DNA of 8,825 nt from Sphingobacteriaceae bacterium (lineage in GTDB: Bacteria; Bacteroidota; Bacteroidia; B-17B0; Aurantibacillaceae): NCBI GenBank assembly GCA_025360355.1, contig JANYCL010000061.1:1-8825 (forward strand), in the 5' to 3' direction. Below are positions 1-7,062 of the stretch, one piece after another. The notes under the pieces are model-generated. The model did not search any database, was not told the origin of the DNA, and saw nothing but the letters and a program-made list of their open reading frames with translations. Positions within the stretch are counted from its first letter, which is position 1; each line of letters starts with the position of its first letter. The translations under genes were made by a program, and so were the position numbers.

Positions 1-258
1 ATCATAATCTGCAGGTTTTTCCTCGCCTCTAAACCCTAAAGAGTTTTTTGTATGGGTAATTAAAGTGTCGAGTTTTGAGGATGTTGAATTTTTGATGATA
101 TATTTTTTGTTGCAGGGTAGAATTATTTTATCTCCCTTAACACGGAACTCAAACGGATTATAGATCCTTAAAATAATTTCACCAATTATAAAAGCAATAA
201 ATAAGCCAAAAAAAAGGGCGATGAGGTTTTTAAATATTTTATTAATTTTTTCCCGCAT
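1..258 (-). CDS. Membrane-anchored protein, probable SGNH/GDSL hydrolase family (N-terminal 86 residues only)
   Basis: An open frame starts with ATG at 258-256 and runs off the left edge, so only 86 residues are visible. A short basic head (MREKINKIFKN) is followed by one hydrophobic segment at about residues 12-30 (LIALFFGLFIAFIIGE), which reads as an uncleaved signal anchor and puts the rest outside the inner membrane. After it come NPFEFRVKGDKI (34-45) and, near the break, NSLGFRGEE (72-80). I remember this type of NSLGFRG segment from Bacteroidota SGNH/GDSL-hydrolase-like proteins, where it lies just before the catalytic Ser block. The catalytic Ser, Asp and His would all be beyond the edge, so the enzyme assignment rests on family resemblance alone. 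Proteins of this type are often esterases or deacetylases acting on envelope glycans or lipids. The start is 84 bp after the porQ stop on the same strand, so co-transcription is possible but not shown. Confidence 0.55.
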   Translation of the reverse strand, partial: MREKINKIFKNLIALFFGLFIAFIIGEIILRIYNPFEFRVKGDKIILPCNKKYIIKNSTSSKLDTLITHTKNSLGFRGEEKPADYD

Positions 259-299
259 TTAGAAAATCCAGACGATAAATCCCCCGGAGGTTTAAAAAT

Positions 300-317
300 G
301 AATTTACCGAATTTACG
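300..317. repeat. Two tandem 9-bp units between porQ and the left-edge gene
   Basis: GAATTTACC (300-308) is followed directly by GAATTTACG (309-317), identical in eight of nine bases. The pair lies in the 84-bp gap after the porQ stop. On the minus strand the unit reads GTAAATTC, which shares the word ATTC with the TACGAAT/ATTCGTA units at 5171-5201. Two units are few, and a chance duplication in AT-rich DNA cannot be excluded. Confidence 0.4.
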
Positions 318-342
318 GAAATTATTGGTTTTGAAAAGAAAA

Positions 343-1470
343 TTAATTAGGGGCTATAGCATCCGGAGAAACAACCGGTGCTTTTACTTTTTTGGTATAG
401 GTACCAAGGTGTGTTGTTATGCCAATTATATTTGAAGTGCCGGTAATATTATATTTTGTATAGGCATAACTAATTCCAAACCGGTAAATTTTAAATCCGA
501 AGCCAAAACTTAAACCACTTGCGGTACGTTTATCAGGCAACATCATTTCTTTATGCAAACGGTAATTGTAACCTACACGAATATTAAAATTTTTAGTCAG
601 AACAACTTCACAAGCAAAAGTTAAGTGGCGGGAGAATTTATCTAAACCTTGTTTAGTATTATCACTAAATTTTTGCCACTTTGTTTTTTCTTTTGGTGCT
701 TCACCAAATACACTTGTTGTTGAAGATGTTTCTGCAAGCGGACTCGTATAAGTACGGTCCCAATCTTTTTTTCTCAAACCATCATAAACCAATATTAACC
801 GGAAAGGTGCTTTTTTTACTTTATAACTAACACCTATTTGAGTCGCGACCGGTAATTTTATAGTGTCGTTACTTTTATCGTACGGTTTCCAAATCGCGCC
901 TAAGTTTTTTATGACTGCAGAAGCAGTGAATCCACTTTTATGCGCCCAGGTTACACCGAGATCAACTGCATTACCAAATGATTTGTAAATATCGTAATGA
1001 GAATAAATTGTTTTTAATGTTGCTCCAAAACTAAAACTTGTGTCTTTTAAACGTCTTGCAAAAGTGAGATTAAAAGAATAATCTGCTGCTTTAAAATCAC
1101 CTTGTTTAACATCATACTCATCGCGTTTATCAAATTTCCCGTAATTAAAAAATTGGATACTTCCGCCAAGAGTTCCTACTTTATCGAAATGATGGGCATA
1201 AGCGGCATTCCCAAAATTCATATCAGCAATATAATTGCAATAATTTAAAGCTACTTGTTTAACACAACCTTTATTCAAGAGGGCAGGGTTGCTATATGAA
1301 AGATTAATATCATCACCCCAAACGCTCATGCAATTACCGCCTAAAGCCGCAGCCCGCGCGGGTATTGGAGTTTCTAAGAAACGGTAAGTTGTTGGTCCGC
1401 CAACCAGATTTTGAGCAACGGCAGCAGAACTGAGAGCTAAAAGAAAGAATATTGACCCTAATTTTTTCAA
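343..1470 (-). CDS. porQ: Type IX secretion system protein PorQ (outer-membrane beta-barrel)
   Basis: This 375-residue protein has a signal peptide (residues 1-20, ending SSAAVAQ) and then the features of PorQ: a Gly/Pro-rich head, the PARAAALGGNCMS stretch (37-49), DDINLSYSNPALL (53-65), alternating beta-strand-like segments throughout, and APFRL (221-225). In Porphyromonas gingivalis PorQ is part of the outer-membrane attachment group with PorU, PorV and PorZ, which removes the C-terminal sorting domain from T9SS cargo and ties the cargo to surface glycolipid. The start is TTG at 1470-1468. A TAG stop lies directly upstream in frame, and no ATG occurs before codon 48, so only the TTG start keeps the signal peptide. 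The last 15 or so residues (KKVKAPVVSPDAIAPN) are a Pro/Ala/Val-rich tail after the last barrel-like strand. The gene follows the stop of a putative T9SS cargo gene by 48 bp on the same strand. The family call is firm; its role here is inferred from homologues. Confidence 0.85.
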   Translation of the reverse strand: MKKLGSIFFLLALSSAAVAQNLVGGPTTYRFLETPIPARAAALGGNCMSVWGDDINLSYSNPALLNKGCVKQVALNYCNYIADMNFGNAAYAHHFDKVGTLGGSIQFFNYGKFDKRDEYDVKQGDFKAADYSFNLTFARRLKDTSFSFGATLKTIYSHYDIYKSFGNAVDLGVTWAHKSGFTASAVIKNLGAIWKPYDKSNDTIKLPVATQIGVSYKVKKAPFRLILVYDGLRKKDWDRTYTSPLAETSSTTSVFGEAPKEKTKWQKFSDNTKQGLDKFSRHLTFACEVVLTKNFNIRVGYNYRLHKEMMLPDKRTASGLSFGFGFKIYRFGISYAYTKYNITGTSNIIGITTHLGTYTKKVKAPVVSPDAIAPN

Positions 1471-1486
1471 CTATAGTTTAAACGCT

Positions 1487-1494
1487 TAAAGATA
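1487..1494 (-). promoter_or_regulatory. Possible Bacteroidota -7 box upstream of porQ
   Basis: The minus strand reads TATCTTTA, seven of eight bases matching the Bacteroidota -7 consensus TAnnTTTG. It ends 16 nt before the porQ TTG codon. No convincing -33 TTG element lies at the expected distance, only a T-run. The surrounding 11-mer TTATCTTTAAG (1485-1495) recurs exactly at 7102-7112 on the plus strand, upstream of the propeller sensor gene. It is a weak candidate, because AT-rich gaps produce such matches easily. Confidence 0.22.
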
Positions 1495-1518
1495 AAGTTT
1501 ATTGTGTTGAAAACAGGA

Positions 1519-2793
1519 CTAAGGAATAAAAATTTTATGGCTTTTTGCACTGGAAGAACCAATTAATTCTGCTAAATAAATCCCACGATTTAGAATTTGA
1601 GCCGGAATAAGGATCTTATTACCTTTTTTATAATCCGGTAAGGAATACTTAGCTATCATTTTGCCTTCTACATCATAAATTGAAATTGTTTCAAATCTAT
1701 TTACGAGTGCGTAATCGTTTCCAATTTCAATTTCATTATTTGTATTTAAAAAACAATTATTTTTTATACCTAAAGAATTGGAGACATCAACAGCGATCAA
1801 TGGTGAATACTCAAAACTTTGATCCAGATCCACCATTTTCAGTTTGTAATACGCAACTGAATTCGAAATTTTATCATCACGGAAATTGTATTTTTTTAAT
1901 TTATTACTGTTACCGGATGCTTTAACATTACCTATTGAATTGAAATATATTCCGTCTTCTGATTTAAGGATTTCAAAATAATCTGAATTTTTTTCGGTTG
2001 CTGTTTCCCAATTTAATGAAGTTGCATTTGGTAAACTTGAATATGTAAAATCAATTAATTCTATTGGGAGCAGAGTCGTGTACCTTATTTTTAGATCATT
2101 AATAGCATATGAGGGATCGTTTCCTAAACCATCTGCATTATTAACCCAAACAAAACTGATCATGAAATTAGCAATATTATCACACGCTGCAGGAAGTGCT
2201 GCTGAAGTGTAATTGGTCCAGAATCCTTGTCCTGCGCAGGCGCCGACAATTGCTGTTTTGGCAGTATTTATTAATAGTGTCCACGATGCGCCACCATTAG
2301 TGCTATAATATGCAAGTCCGTCGTCGGAAGCACCTTGTCCTCTCTCTATATAATCAAATGAAACACTAATACCTGAAAATCCAACAGTAGATATAAGAGG
2401 AGAAATAGCTCGTTGGTTTGTTTGTGGCGAGCCACCGCAAAAAGTAGCACCATTACAAGCATCGTATGCAGCGCCGCAATCGCCGGTTGGACAAACTAAG
2501 CAACCACAATCGCTATTACCAACAGCGCCAAGATGAAGTGTAGCATTTGCACCACAAGCTGCACCACAAGTACCCACTGCTTGTCCGTTCTCAGCGCAAC
2601 TTATATACCACAAATTTGGTGTAGCGCCATTAACACCACTTGTTGCAGTAGACCAAGCACCATTTCCGGTATTTACACCACCAGCTAAACAATTCTGTAC
2701 ACAACCATTGTTAAATGTTTCTGTCCAAAAAACAGTTTGAGCCTGAATTGCAAGTGAAAAAAATAGAATGAATATGAGTAAGGTTTTTCTCAT
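1519..2793 (-). CDS. Secreted cysteine-rich protein with T9SS type A C-terminal sorting domain
   Basis: This 424-residue protein starts at ATG 2793-2791 with a clear signal peptide (1-19, ending LAIQAQ). Three regions follow. Residues 20-240 form a Gly/Asn/Cys-rich beta domain that looks like a jelly-roll or MAM-like fold, with YYSTNGGASW at 162-171 and NNADGLGNDPSYAINDLKI at 218-236. Residues 242-336 form a Fn3-like linker of the kind common just before sorting domains (LPIELIDFTY, LNWETATEKNSDYFEI, YYKLKMVDLD). Residues from about 340 to 424 fit a T9SS type A sorting domain, with IYDVEGKMI (372-380), RGIYLAEL (403-410) and the end KIFIP. Eleven cysteines lie between residues 31 and 119, with more at 186, 204 and 347, suggesting several disulfides outside the cell. 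The precise role is unknown; there is no recognisable protease or glycosidase signature. It sits 48 bp upstream of porQ on the same strand, so it may be exported and anchored by machinery that includes its neighbour. The 127-bp gap before its start may hold its own promoter. Confidence 0.85.
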   Translation of the reverse strand: MRKTLLIFILFFSLAIQAQTVFWTETFNNGCVQNCLAGGVNTGNGAWSTATSGVNGATPNLWYISCAENGQAVGTCGAACGANATLHLGAVGNSDCGCLVCPTGDCGAAYDACNGATFCGGSPQTNQRAISPLISTVGFSGISVSFDYIERGQGASDDGLAYYSTNGGASWTLLINTAKTAIVGACAGQGFWTNYTSAALPAACDNIANFMISFVWVNNADGLGNDPSYAINDLKIRYTTLLPIELIDFTYSSLPNATSLNWETATEKNSDYFEILKSEDGIYFNSIGNVKASGNSNKLKKYNFRDDKISNSVAYYKLKMVDLDQSFEYSPLIAVDVSNSLGIKNNCFLNTNNEIEIGNDYALVNRFETISIYDVEGKMIAKYSLPDYKKGNKILIPAQILNRGIYLAELIGSSSAKSHKIFIP

Positions 2794-2920
2794 GATCTAG
2801 CACTATTAAATTTACTAAAAAACAAGAAGCCTTTTACATAGAAGTTTTAAACCTTTGAAATATATAAACGGTTTTAGGAAAGTTAAATCATGCTTTTCGC
2901 TGAGGGAATGAAATTACTTA

Positions 2921-3919
2921 TTACTTCATCTGAAAAACATTCGTCTCTACCCAGCTTTTACCCCAGTTTTCAAGTTCTTCTTTTGTCCAAAGTTCGGGAT
3001 AGAAAACACGCTTTTGAAAACGTGGTGGTAAATATTTTTGCCAGTTGGTGCCGCCGGTTGCTGCAATATCTGCAGTGTCTGCCTGTAAATAACGCACCGC
3101 CGATTTATAATGTACCAATGGCCAATTAATATTTACATTCACATCTAAGTTTTTCAAAGCATTAATTACATTCTGATCTTTTTGATCAGCTTCAGATAAC
3201 GATTTGTATTTAGCCCATAAATTTTTGGTTTTATAGTCGTTAGCCATTGCAATGAATTTCGCAGAATATTTTTTCTCGAATTGTTTTAGCGTTAATGTTT
3301 TTTTACCGCTTGCTAATTCAGTTGCGCCTTTATTCCAATAAATATTCTGAAACAATTCTTCAATGCTTGCATTTTTGCCTGCGAAATTGGCGCGGACTTC
3401 TTTATCCACCAAATTAATAAAATCAGCAGAAGCAATTTCGATCATGCGGTATTGCGCGCTTTGAAATCCACTTGCCGGCAATAATGCCATACGGTAACGC
3501 AGGAATTGTTCTTTTTCCATTCCATTGATCATGATCTCGAAAGATTTCGTTAACGCTTCGAAATAACGGTTAATGCGCATCACACGCTCTGCAAAAAATT
3601 TGGGTTCTAATTTAGTTTTCCATCCTAATAATTGTCCGTTTGGTAAAATATCCGGACCATTATTAGCGATCTGATCAAATTCGTGTAGACTTAATTTAAA
3701 ATACAATTCAGTAATTTGATGATACATGATAAAGATCATCTCATCCGGAAAATCTGTTTTCGGATTCTGCAGCGTTAATAATGTTTCAACCTGTGTATAA
3801 TCCCAATAGGTAAGATAATTGGATAATAATAAACCATCGAGGTAACTGTCGAGGTCCTGACCCATTTGAGCATATTTCTCTTCGAGTAATTTTATTTTTT
3901 GTTCGATCTTGGCGTCCAT
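2921..3919 (-). CDS. kynA: Tryptophan 2,3-dioxygenase
   Basis: This heme enzyme opens the indole ring of L-tryptophan with O2 to give N-formylkynurenine, the first step of the kynurenine pathway, in the cytoplasm. Counting from the chosen ATG (332 residues), the hallmarks are YWDYTQVETLL (38-48), DEMIFIMYHQITEL (59-72) with the distal His67, RMALLPASGFQSAQYR (143-158) holding the Arg143 that should bind the substrate carboxylate, WPLVHYKSAVRYL (266-278) with the likely axial heme ligand His270, and ATGGTNW (287-293) with the active-site Thr288. All key residues seem present, so the enzyme should be active. The frame extends three codons upstream to a TTG at 3928, but the ATG at 3919-3917 is preferred as the normal start codon with no loss of conserved sequence. 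No kynureninase, kynurenine formamidase or 3-monooxygenase gene is visible. It lies 53 bp downstream of a glycosyltransferase gene, with no metabolic link to it. Confidence 0.93.
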   Translation of the reverse strand: MDAKIEQKIKLLEEKYAQMGQDLDSYLDGLLLSNYLTYWDYTQVETLLTLQNPKTDFPDEMIFIMYHQITELYFKLSLHEFDQIANNGPDILPNGQLLGWKTKLEPKFFAERVMRINRYFEALTKSFEIMINGMEKEQFLRYRMALLPASGFQSAQYRMIEIASADFINLVDKEVRANFAGKNASIEELFQNIYWNKGATELASGKKTLTLKQFEKKYSAKFIAMANDYKTKNLWAKYKSLSEADQKDQNVINALKNLDVNVNINWPLVHYKSAVRYLQADTADIAATGGTNWQKYLPPRFQKRVFYPELWTKEELENWGKSWVETNVFQMK

Positions 3920-3972
3920 GTTCTGCAATTTATGGTGTGAAGGTAATTAAACCCTTTGTTTATTAAAATGAC

Positions 3973-5166
3973 TTATATCAAATTTTTCTTTTTAAGCAAT
4001 TCATCATACAGTTTTTCAACATCATTCGCTAAACGTTTGTATGAAAATTTTTGTAAGACCAATGCTTGTCCGTTTTTAGCTTTAGCTGACAATGTTTCAA
4101 AATTATTGACTGCGTTCAGGAGTTGAGCAATGAATTCTCCCGGTTTTTTCTGATCGCATAAAAAGCCGCAATCTTTGTGTAAAATATCGGCCGTGCCTCC
4201 TACGTTAGTTGTGACAATAAATTTTCCTGCGGCTTGTGCTTCAATTAAACTAACAGGTGTGCCTTCATTCTTTGAGCTTAAAGCAACTAGATCTAATCCG
4301 GCCAAAGCCCAGTCAACATCTTTTATCCACGATGTAAAACAAAATAATTTATTTCCGGATGATTCATTGGTGAATGGTAATTTTTTGGCGACTAAATAAT
4401 TTTCTAATTGTTGACGCGTTTCCCCATCACCAATAATAAATGCGCGAACTTTCTTTTCAGATTTTTTTGAAATATTATCAATCGCATCAATAAATAATTC
4501 ATGATTTTTCACCGGAGCAAGACGGCCAATGATGCCAATTGCTAATTCATCTTCCTGTAAATTATATTTTGAGCGGAAATCTTTTCTTTTTTGATCTGCG
4601 TCAAGCGTAAAACGTTCCAGATCAAAACCTAAATTAATAACATGAGTTTGTTGCGGCGTACATATTTTAAAAGTCTCAGTCAATTCTTTTCTTTGAATAT
4701 CACTTATAGCAATGATCGCATCCGTTCTTCCTGCTAAATACCTTTCAATGCTTTTATAAAACGCAGTTTTTAGTTTTCCAAAATACGAGTGAAAAACATG
4801 TCCGTGAAAAGTATGAACAATAATAGGTACTTTACAATGAATTGCGGCCATTCTTCCAACAGCACCTGCTTTTGAAGCGTGAGTGTGCACGATATCAGGT
4901 TTGTATTCCTTAATGATCTGTTTTATTCGTTTGTAAGCAGCACGATCGTTTTTAAAACCGATACTGCGTTGTAATTCTTCAATGATGACAGGTTTTAAAT
5001 TTAATTTATCGGTGATATGGAGTGAACTTTCTTCGCCTTCTTCTTCTGCACCGCCAATTAAAAGTGTTTCGTAGTTAGAAGATAAATATTTACTCAGGTA
5101 AGCAACATTGTAAGTGATGCCACCTAAATTAAAACGATTAATTATTCTGAGTACTTTTTTAGCCAT
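3973..5166 (-). CDS. Glycosyltransferase family 4 (GT-B fold)
   Basis: This 397-residue cytoplasmic or peripheral-membrane enzyme should transfer a sugar from a nucleotide donor to a growing glycan or lipid carrier, with retention of configuration. Both Rossmann halves can be seen. The N-terminal acceptor domain has the glycine loop NLGGITYN (13-20), HTHASKAGAVGRMAA (94-108) and VHTFHGHVF (117-125). The C-terminal donor domain opens with IIGRLAPVKNHELF (212-225) and carries EGTPVSLIEA (301-310), a classic E-x7-E motif (Glu301, Glu309), then TTNVGGTADIL (319-329). The length is normal for GT4. ATG at 5166-5164 is the obvious start. It lies 51 bp downstream of asnB; GT4 plus AsnB-like amidotransferase pairs are frequent in Bacteroidota capsule, exopolysaccharide and O-antigen loci, so a surface-glycan role is likely. 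Sugar and acceptor specificity cannot be read from the sequence. Confidence 0.9.
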   Translation of the reverse strand: MAKKVLRIINRFNLGGITYNVAYLSKYLSSNYETLLIGGAEEEGEESSLHITDKLNLKPVIIEELQRSIGFKNDRAAYKRIKQIIKEYKPDIVHTHASKAGAVGRMAAIHCKVPIIVHTFHGHVFHSYFGKLKTAFYKSIERYLAGRTDAIIAISDIQRKELTETFKICTPQQTHVINLGFDLERFTLDADQKRKDFRSKYNLQEDELAIGIIGRLAPVKNHELFIDAIDNISKKSEKKVRAFIIGDGETRQQLENYLVAKKLPFTNESSGNKLFCFTSWIKDVDWALAGLDLVALSSKNEGTPVSLIEAQAAGKFIVTTNVGGTADILHKDCGFLCDQKKPGEFIAQLLNAVNNFETLSAKAKNGQALVLQKFSYKRLANDVEKLYDELLKKKNLI

Positions 5167-5170
5167 TTAT

Positions 5171-5201
5171 TACGAATACGGATTGGTACGAATATACGAA
5201 T
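5171..5201. repeat. Short direct repeats of TACGAAT in the asnB-glycosyltransferase gap
   Basis: Four copies of a 7-base word lie in 31 bases: TACGAAT at 5171-5177, TACGGAT at 5177-5183 (one mismatch, sharing one base with the first copy), TACGAAT at 5187-5193 and TACGAAT at 5195-5201. On the coding strand of the flanking genes it reads ATTCGTA. The cluster fills most of the 51-bp gap between the asnB stop and the glycosyltransferase start. I recall similar ATTCGTA-type runs in intergenic DNA of other Bacteroidota, which would make this one member of a dispersed repeat class, but that needs a search. It is not a hairpin terminator. Confidence 0.6.
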
Positions 5202-5217
5202 CTGTGTGGTTTATTTT

Positions 5218-7062
5218 TTATGAATTAGTTCGAATGAAGTCTTTAAAATTTGTATACCAATTCTGAAAAACAATGAGTGCCCAAACTTGTGCGGGAGAAT
5301 CGCCCGGATTATCGCTATATAATTTTTGTTTTAATTTTTGAACGCCTTCGTAATTAAAGATCTTTTGTTCTTTAATTATTTTTTCGTTGAGCCATTTTTT
5401 TTCGATATCACTTTTCAATTCGTGTTTCAACCATTTCCATAATGGTAATTCAAAACCTTTTTTCTCACGTGTGAAAATTCTTGTTGGCAAAAGATCCCTG
5501 AAACTTTCTTTTAAAATAAGTTTTTGTCCTTGATTTGATATTTTTTTATTCTCAGGTAAATTCATAGCAAACTCTACAATTCTGTAATCTAAGAACGGAT
5601 TACGTATTTCCAAACCATGCTGCATGCTCATTCTGTCTGCTTTCACTAACATATCGTCAGCCAAAACAATTTTCAGATCGGCGTAATTAACAGGATTAAA
5701 ATCTTTTTGTTGAAAAGCTTCGTTGAATAGATCATTGAAAGAATGATCGCTTTTACCAAGCATTAAATTATTTACTTCTTTTTCGCTGCTTATGCAAGCC
5801 CAGTTGATATAACGCTCGTCCGGTTCAAGGTTCACCGACTTCGAGAAACGTTTAAGCTGACGGATCTTATTTGAGAATTTTTTATTGCGGGAATCGGGCA
5901 GTACGTTTACCATTTTATTTACCAATGGCGATAAAGCTTTCGAAGAAAATTTTCTGCTCAGTAATTCTGCTTTGTGTTTATTGTAGCCCATGAATAATTC
6001 ATCAGCGCCATCTCCTGACAAAGCAACTTTCACATGTTGTTTCGTGTATTTACTGAGTACATAAACATTAAAAGCAGATGAATCAGCAAAAGGTTCATCA
6101 ATACTTTCTAAAAAAGGGGTAATGTTCTCGAGCAGATCTGTATTTTTTAATTTAAAAGTGTGATGTGATGAATTAATATGTTTTGCAACCAGCTCTGCAA
6201 ATTCTGTTTCATCAAAATAAGGTTCATCAGCGAAACCAATACTGAATGTGTGAATATTATTATGTTCCTGTTTTGCGAGTGCGGAAATAATTGAAGAATC
6301 TAAACCTCCACTTAAAAAACAACCGACAGGTACATCAGCATGCAAGCGTATTTTAACCGCATCAGTCAGTAATTCTTTAATGGTATTATTTTTTTTCTCA
6401 ACAGGAATTTTATACCAGCGTTCAATTTTAATTTCTTTTTTCTTTACCGAAATAAATTCACCCGGCATTAAACGGAACACGTTTTTAAAAATAGTTTGCT
6501 TACCACTGATGTAATTTAAACGAAAGTAGGCGTGAAGAGCGTTATGGTCTAATTCCTGCGGACCAATTAATTCTAAAAGTGCTTTTAATTCAGAGGCAAA
6601 GGCTATTTTTTCATTATCAATAAAATAATAAAGTGGTTTTACACCAAAACGGTCGCGAACAATATGCAATTCATCTTTCTGCGAATCAAAAAAAGCAAAA
6701 GCAAAAAAACCATTTAATTTATCAAGACAATTAATATTTTCTTTTTCAAATAATTTAAATAAAACTTCAACATCGCCCTTTGTTTTCAGATTACTTATTT
6801 CCGGCTGAAGATCTTTGTAATTAAAAATTTCGCCATTGTAAACTAATCCTTTTTGCTGTTTGGGATCTAAAAATGGCTGATTACTATCACTGCTTAGATC
6901 TAAAATAGTTAAGCGGGCATGAAAAAGAGTGCAATTTTTAAAACTATGATCGCTTTGATTATCCGGTCCACGATGCTTAAGGGCTCCGTTAACCTTCTTT
7001 TTTACGGTCTCTACTGACGAACTTTTATCAGTCAAAAAATATATACCCGCAATACCACACAT
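5218..7062 (-). CDS. asnB: Asparagine synthase (glutamine-hydrolysing), AsnB-type amidotransferase
   Basis: The classic reaction is aspartate + ATP + glutamine to asparagine + AMP + PPi + glutamate; some homologues in glycan loci amidate sugar carboxylates instead. The 614-residue protein starts MCGIAGIY, so Cys2 is free to become the N-terminal nucleophile of the class II glutaminase domain (about 1-165). Further glutaminase marks are KHRGPD (29-34), HARLTILDL (48-56, Arg50), NGEIFNY (76-82), GDVEV (96-100) and RDRFGVKPLYY (136-146). The synthetase domain has the ATP-binding loop PVGCFLSGGLDSS (245-257), SGDGADELFMGYN (349-361), VKADRMSMQHGLEIRNPFLD (473-492) and EKKGFELPLW (533-542). All catalytic landmarks are intact. 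It is longer than E. coli AsnB (554 residues), as is common for the AsnB-like proteins of Gram-negative glycan clusters. The start is ATG at 7062-7060, diverging across 58 bp from the propeller sensor. The symbol describes the family; the true acceptor could be aspartate or a sugar acid. Confidence 0.93.
   Translation of the reverse strand: MCGIAGIYFLTDKSSSVETVKKKVNGALKHRGPDNQSDHSFKNCTLFHARLTILDLSSDSNQPFLDPKQQKGLVYNGEIFNYKDLQPEISNLKTKGDVEVLFKLFEKENINCLDKLNGFFAFAFFDSQKDELHIVRDRFGVKPLYYFIDNEKIAFASELKALLELIGPQELDHNALHAYFRLNYISGKQTIFKNVFRLMPGEFISVKKKEIKIERWYKIPVEKKNNTIKELLTDAVKIRLHADVPVGCFLSGGLDSSIISALAKQEHNNIHTFSIGFADEPYFDETEFAELVAKHINSSHHTFKLKNTDLLENITPFLESIDEPFADSSAFNVYVLSKYTKQHVKVALSGDGADELFMGYNKHKAELLSRKFSSKALSPLVNKMVNVLPDSRNKKFSNKIRQLKRFSKSVNLEPDERYINWACISSEKEVNNLMLGKSDHSFNDLFNEAFQQKDFNPVNYADLKIVLADDMLVKADRMSMQHGLEIRNPFLDYRIVEFAMNLPENKKISNQGQKLILKESFRDLLPTRIFTREKKGFELPLWKWLKHELKSDIEKKWLNEKIIKEQKIFNYEGVQKLKQKLYSDNPGDSPAQVWALIVFQNWYTNFKDFIRTNS

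Noticed and set aside
1476..1483. Perfect 8-base palindrome GTTTAAAC before porQ
   Set aside because: A single short AT-rich palindrome, with no second copy in the window, is too common to call an operator.
1680..1925. Plus-strand open frame of 81 codons
   Set aside because: It lies wholly antisense to the linker and sorting-domain part of the secreted-protein gene, whose frame is clearly coding, and its translation has no recognisable domain.
2857..2864. TATATTTC (minus strand) as a -7 box for the secreted-protein gene
   Set aside because: It resembles TAnnTTTG, but no -33 TTG is present at the right distance and it lies about 63 bp before the start in very AT-rich DNA.
2890..3129. Plus-strand open frame of 79 codons
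   Set aside because: Nearly all of it is antisense to the conserved C-terminal end of tryptophan dioxygenase.
3920..3928. TTG at 3928 as the start of tryptophan dioxygenase
   Set aside because: It adds only three residues (MQN) before a normal ATG, and nothing supports the longer form. Unlike porQ, no signal peptide or conserved segment depends on the TTG.
3935..3960. Possible terminator hairpin AAGG...CCTT between the glycosyltransferase and dioxygenase genes
   Set aside because: The stem is only about four pairs around an AT-rich loop and is not followed by a U-tract, so it is too weak to call.
4175..4399. Plus-strand open frame of 74 codons
   Set aside because: It is antisense to the donor-binding domain of the glycosyltransferase, including the E-x7-E motif; it is open only by chance.
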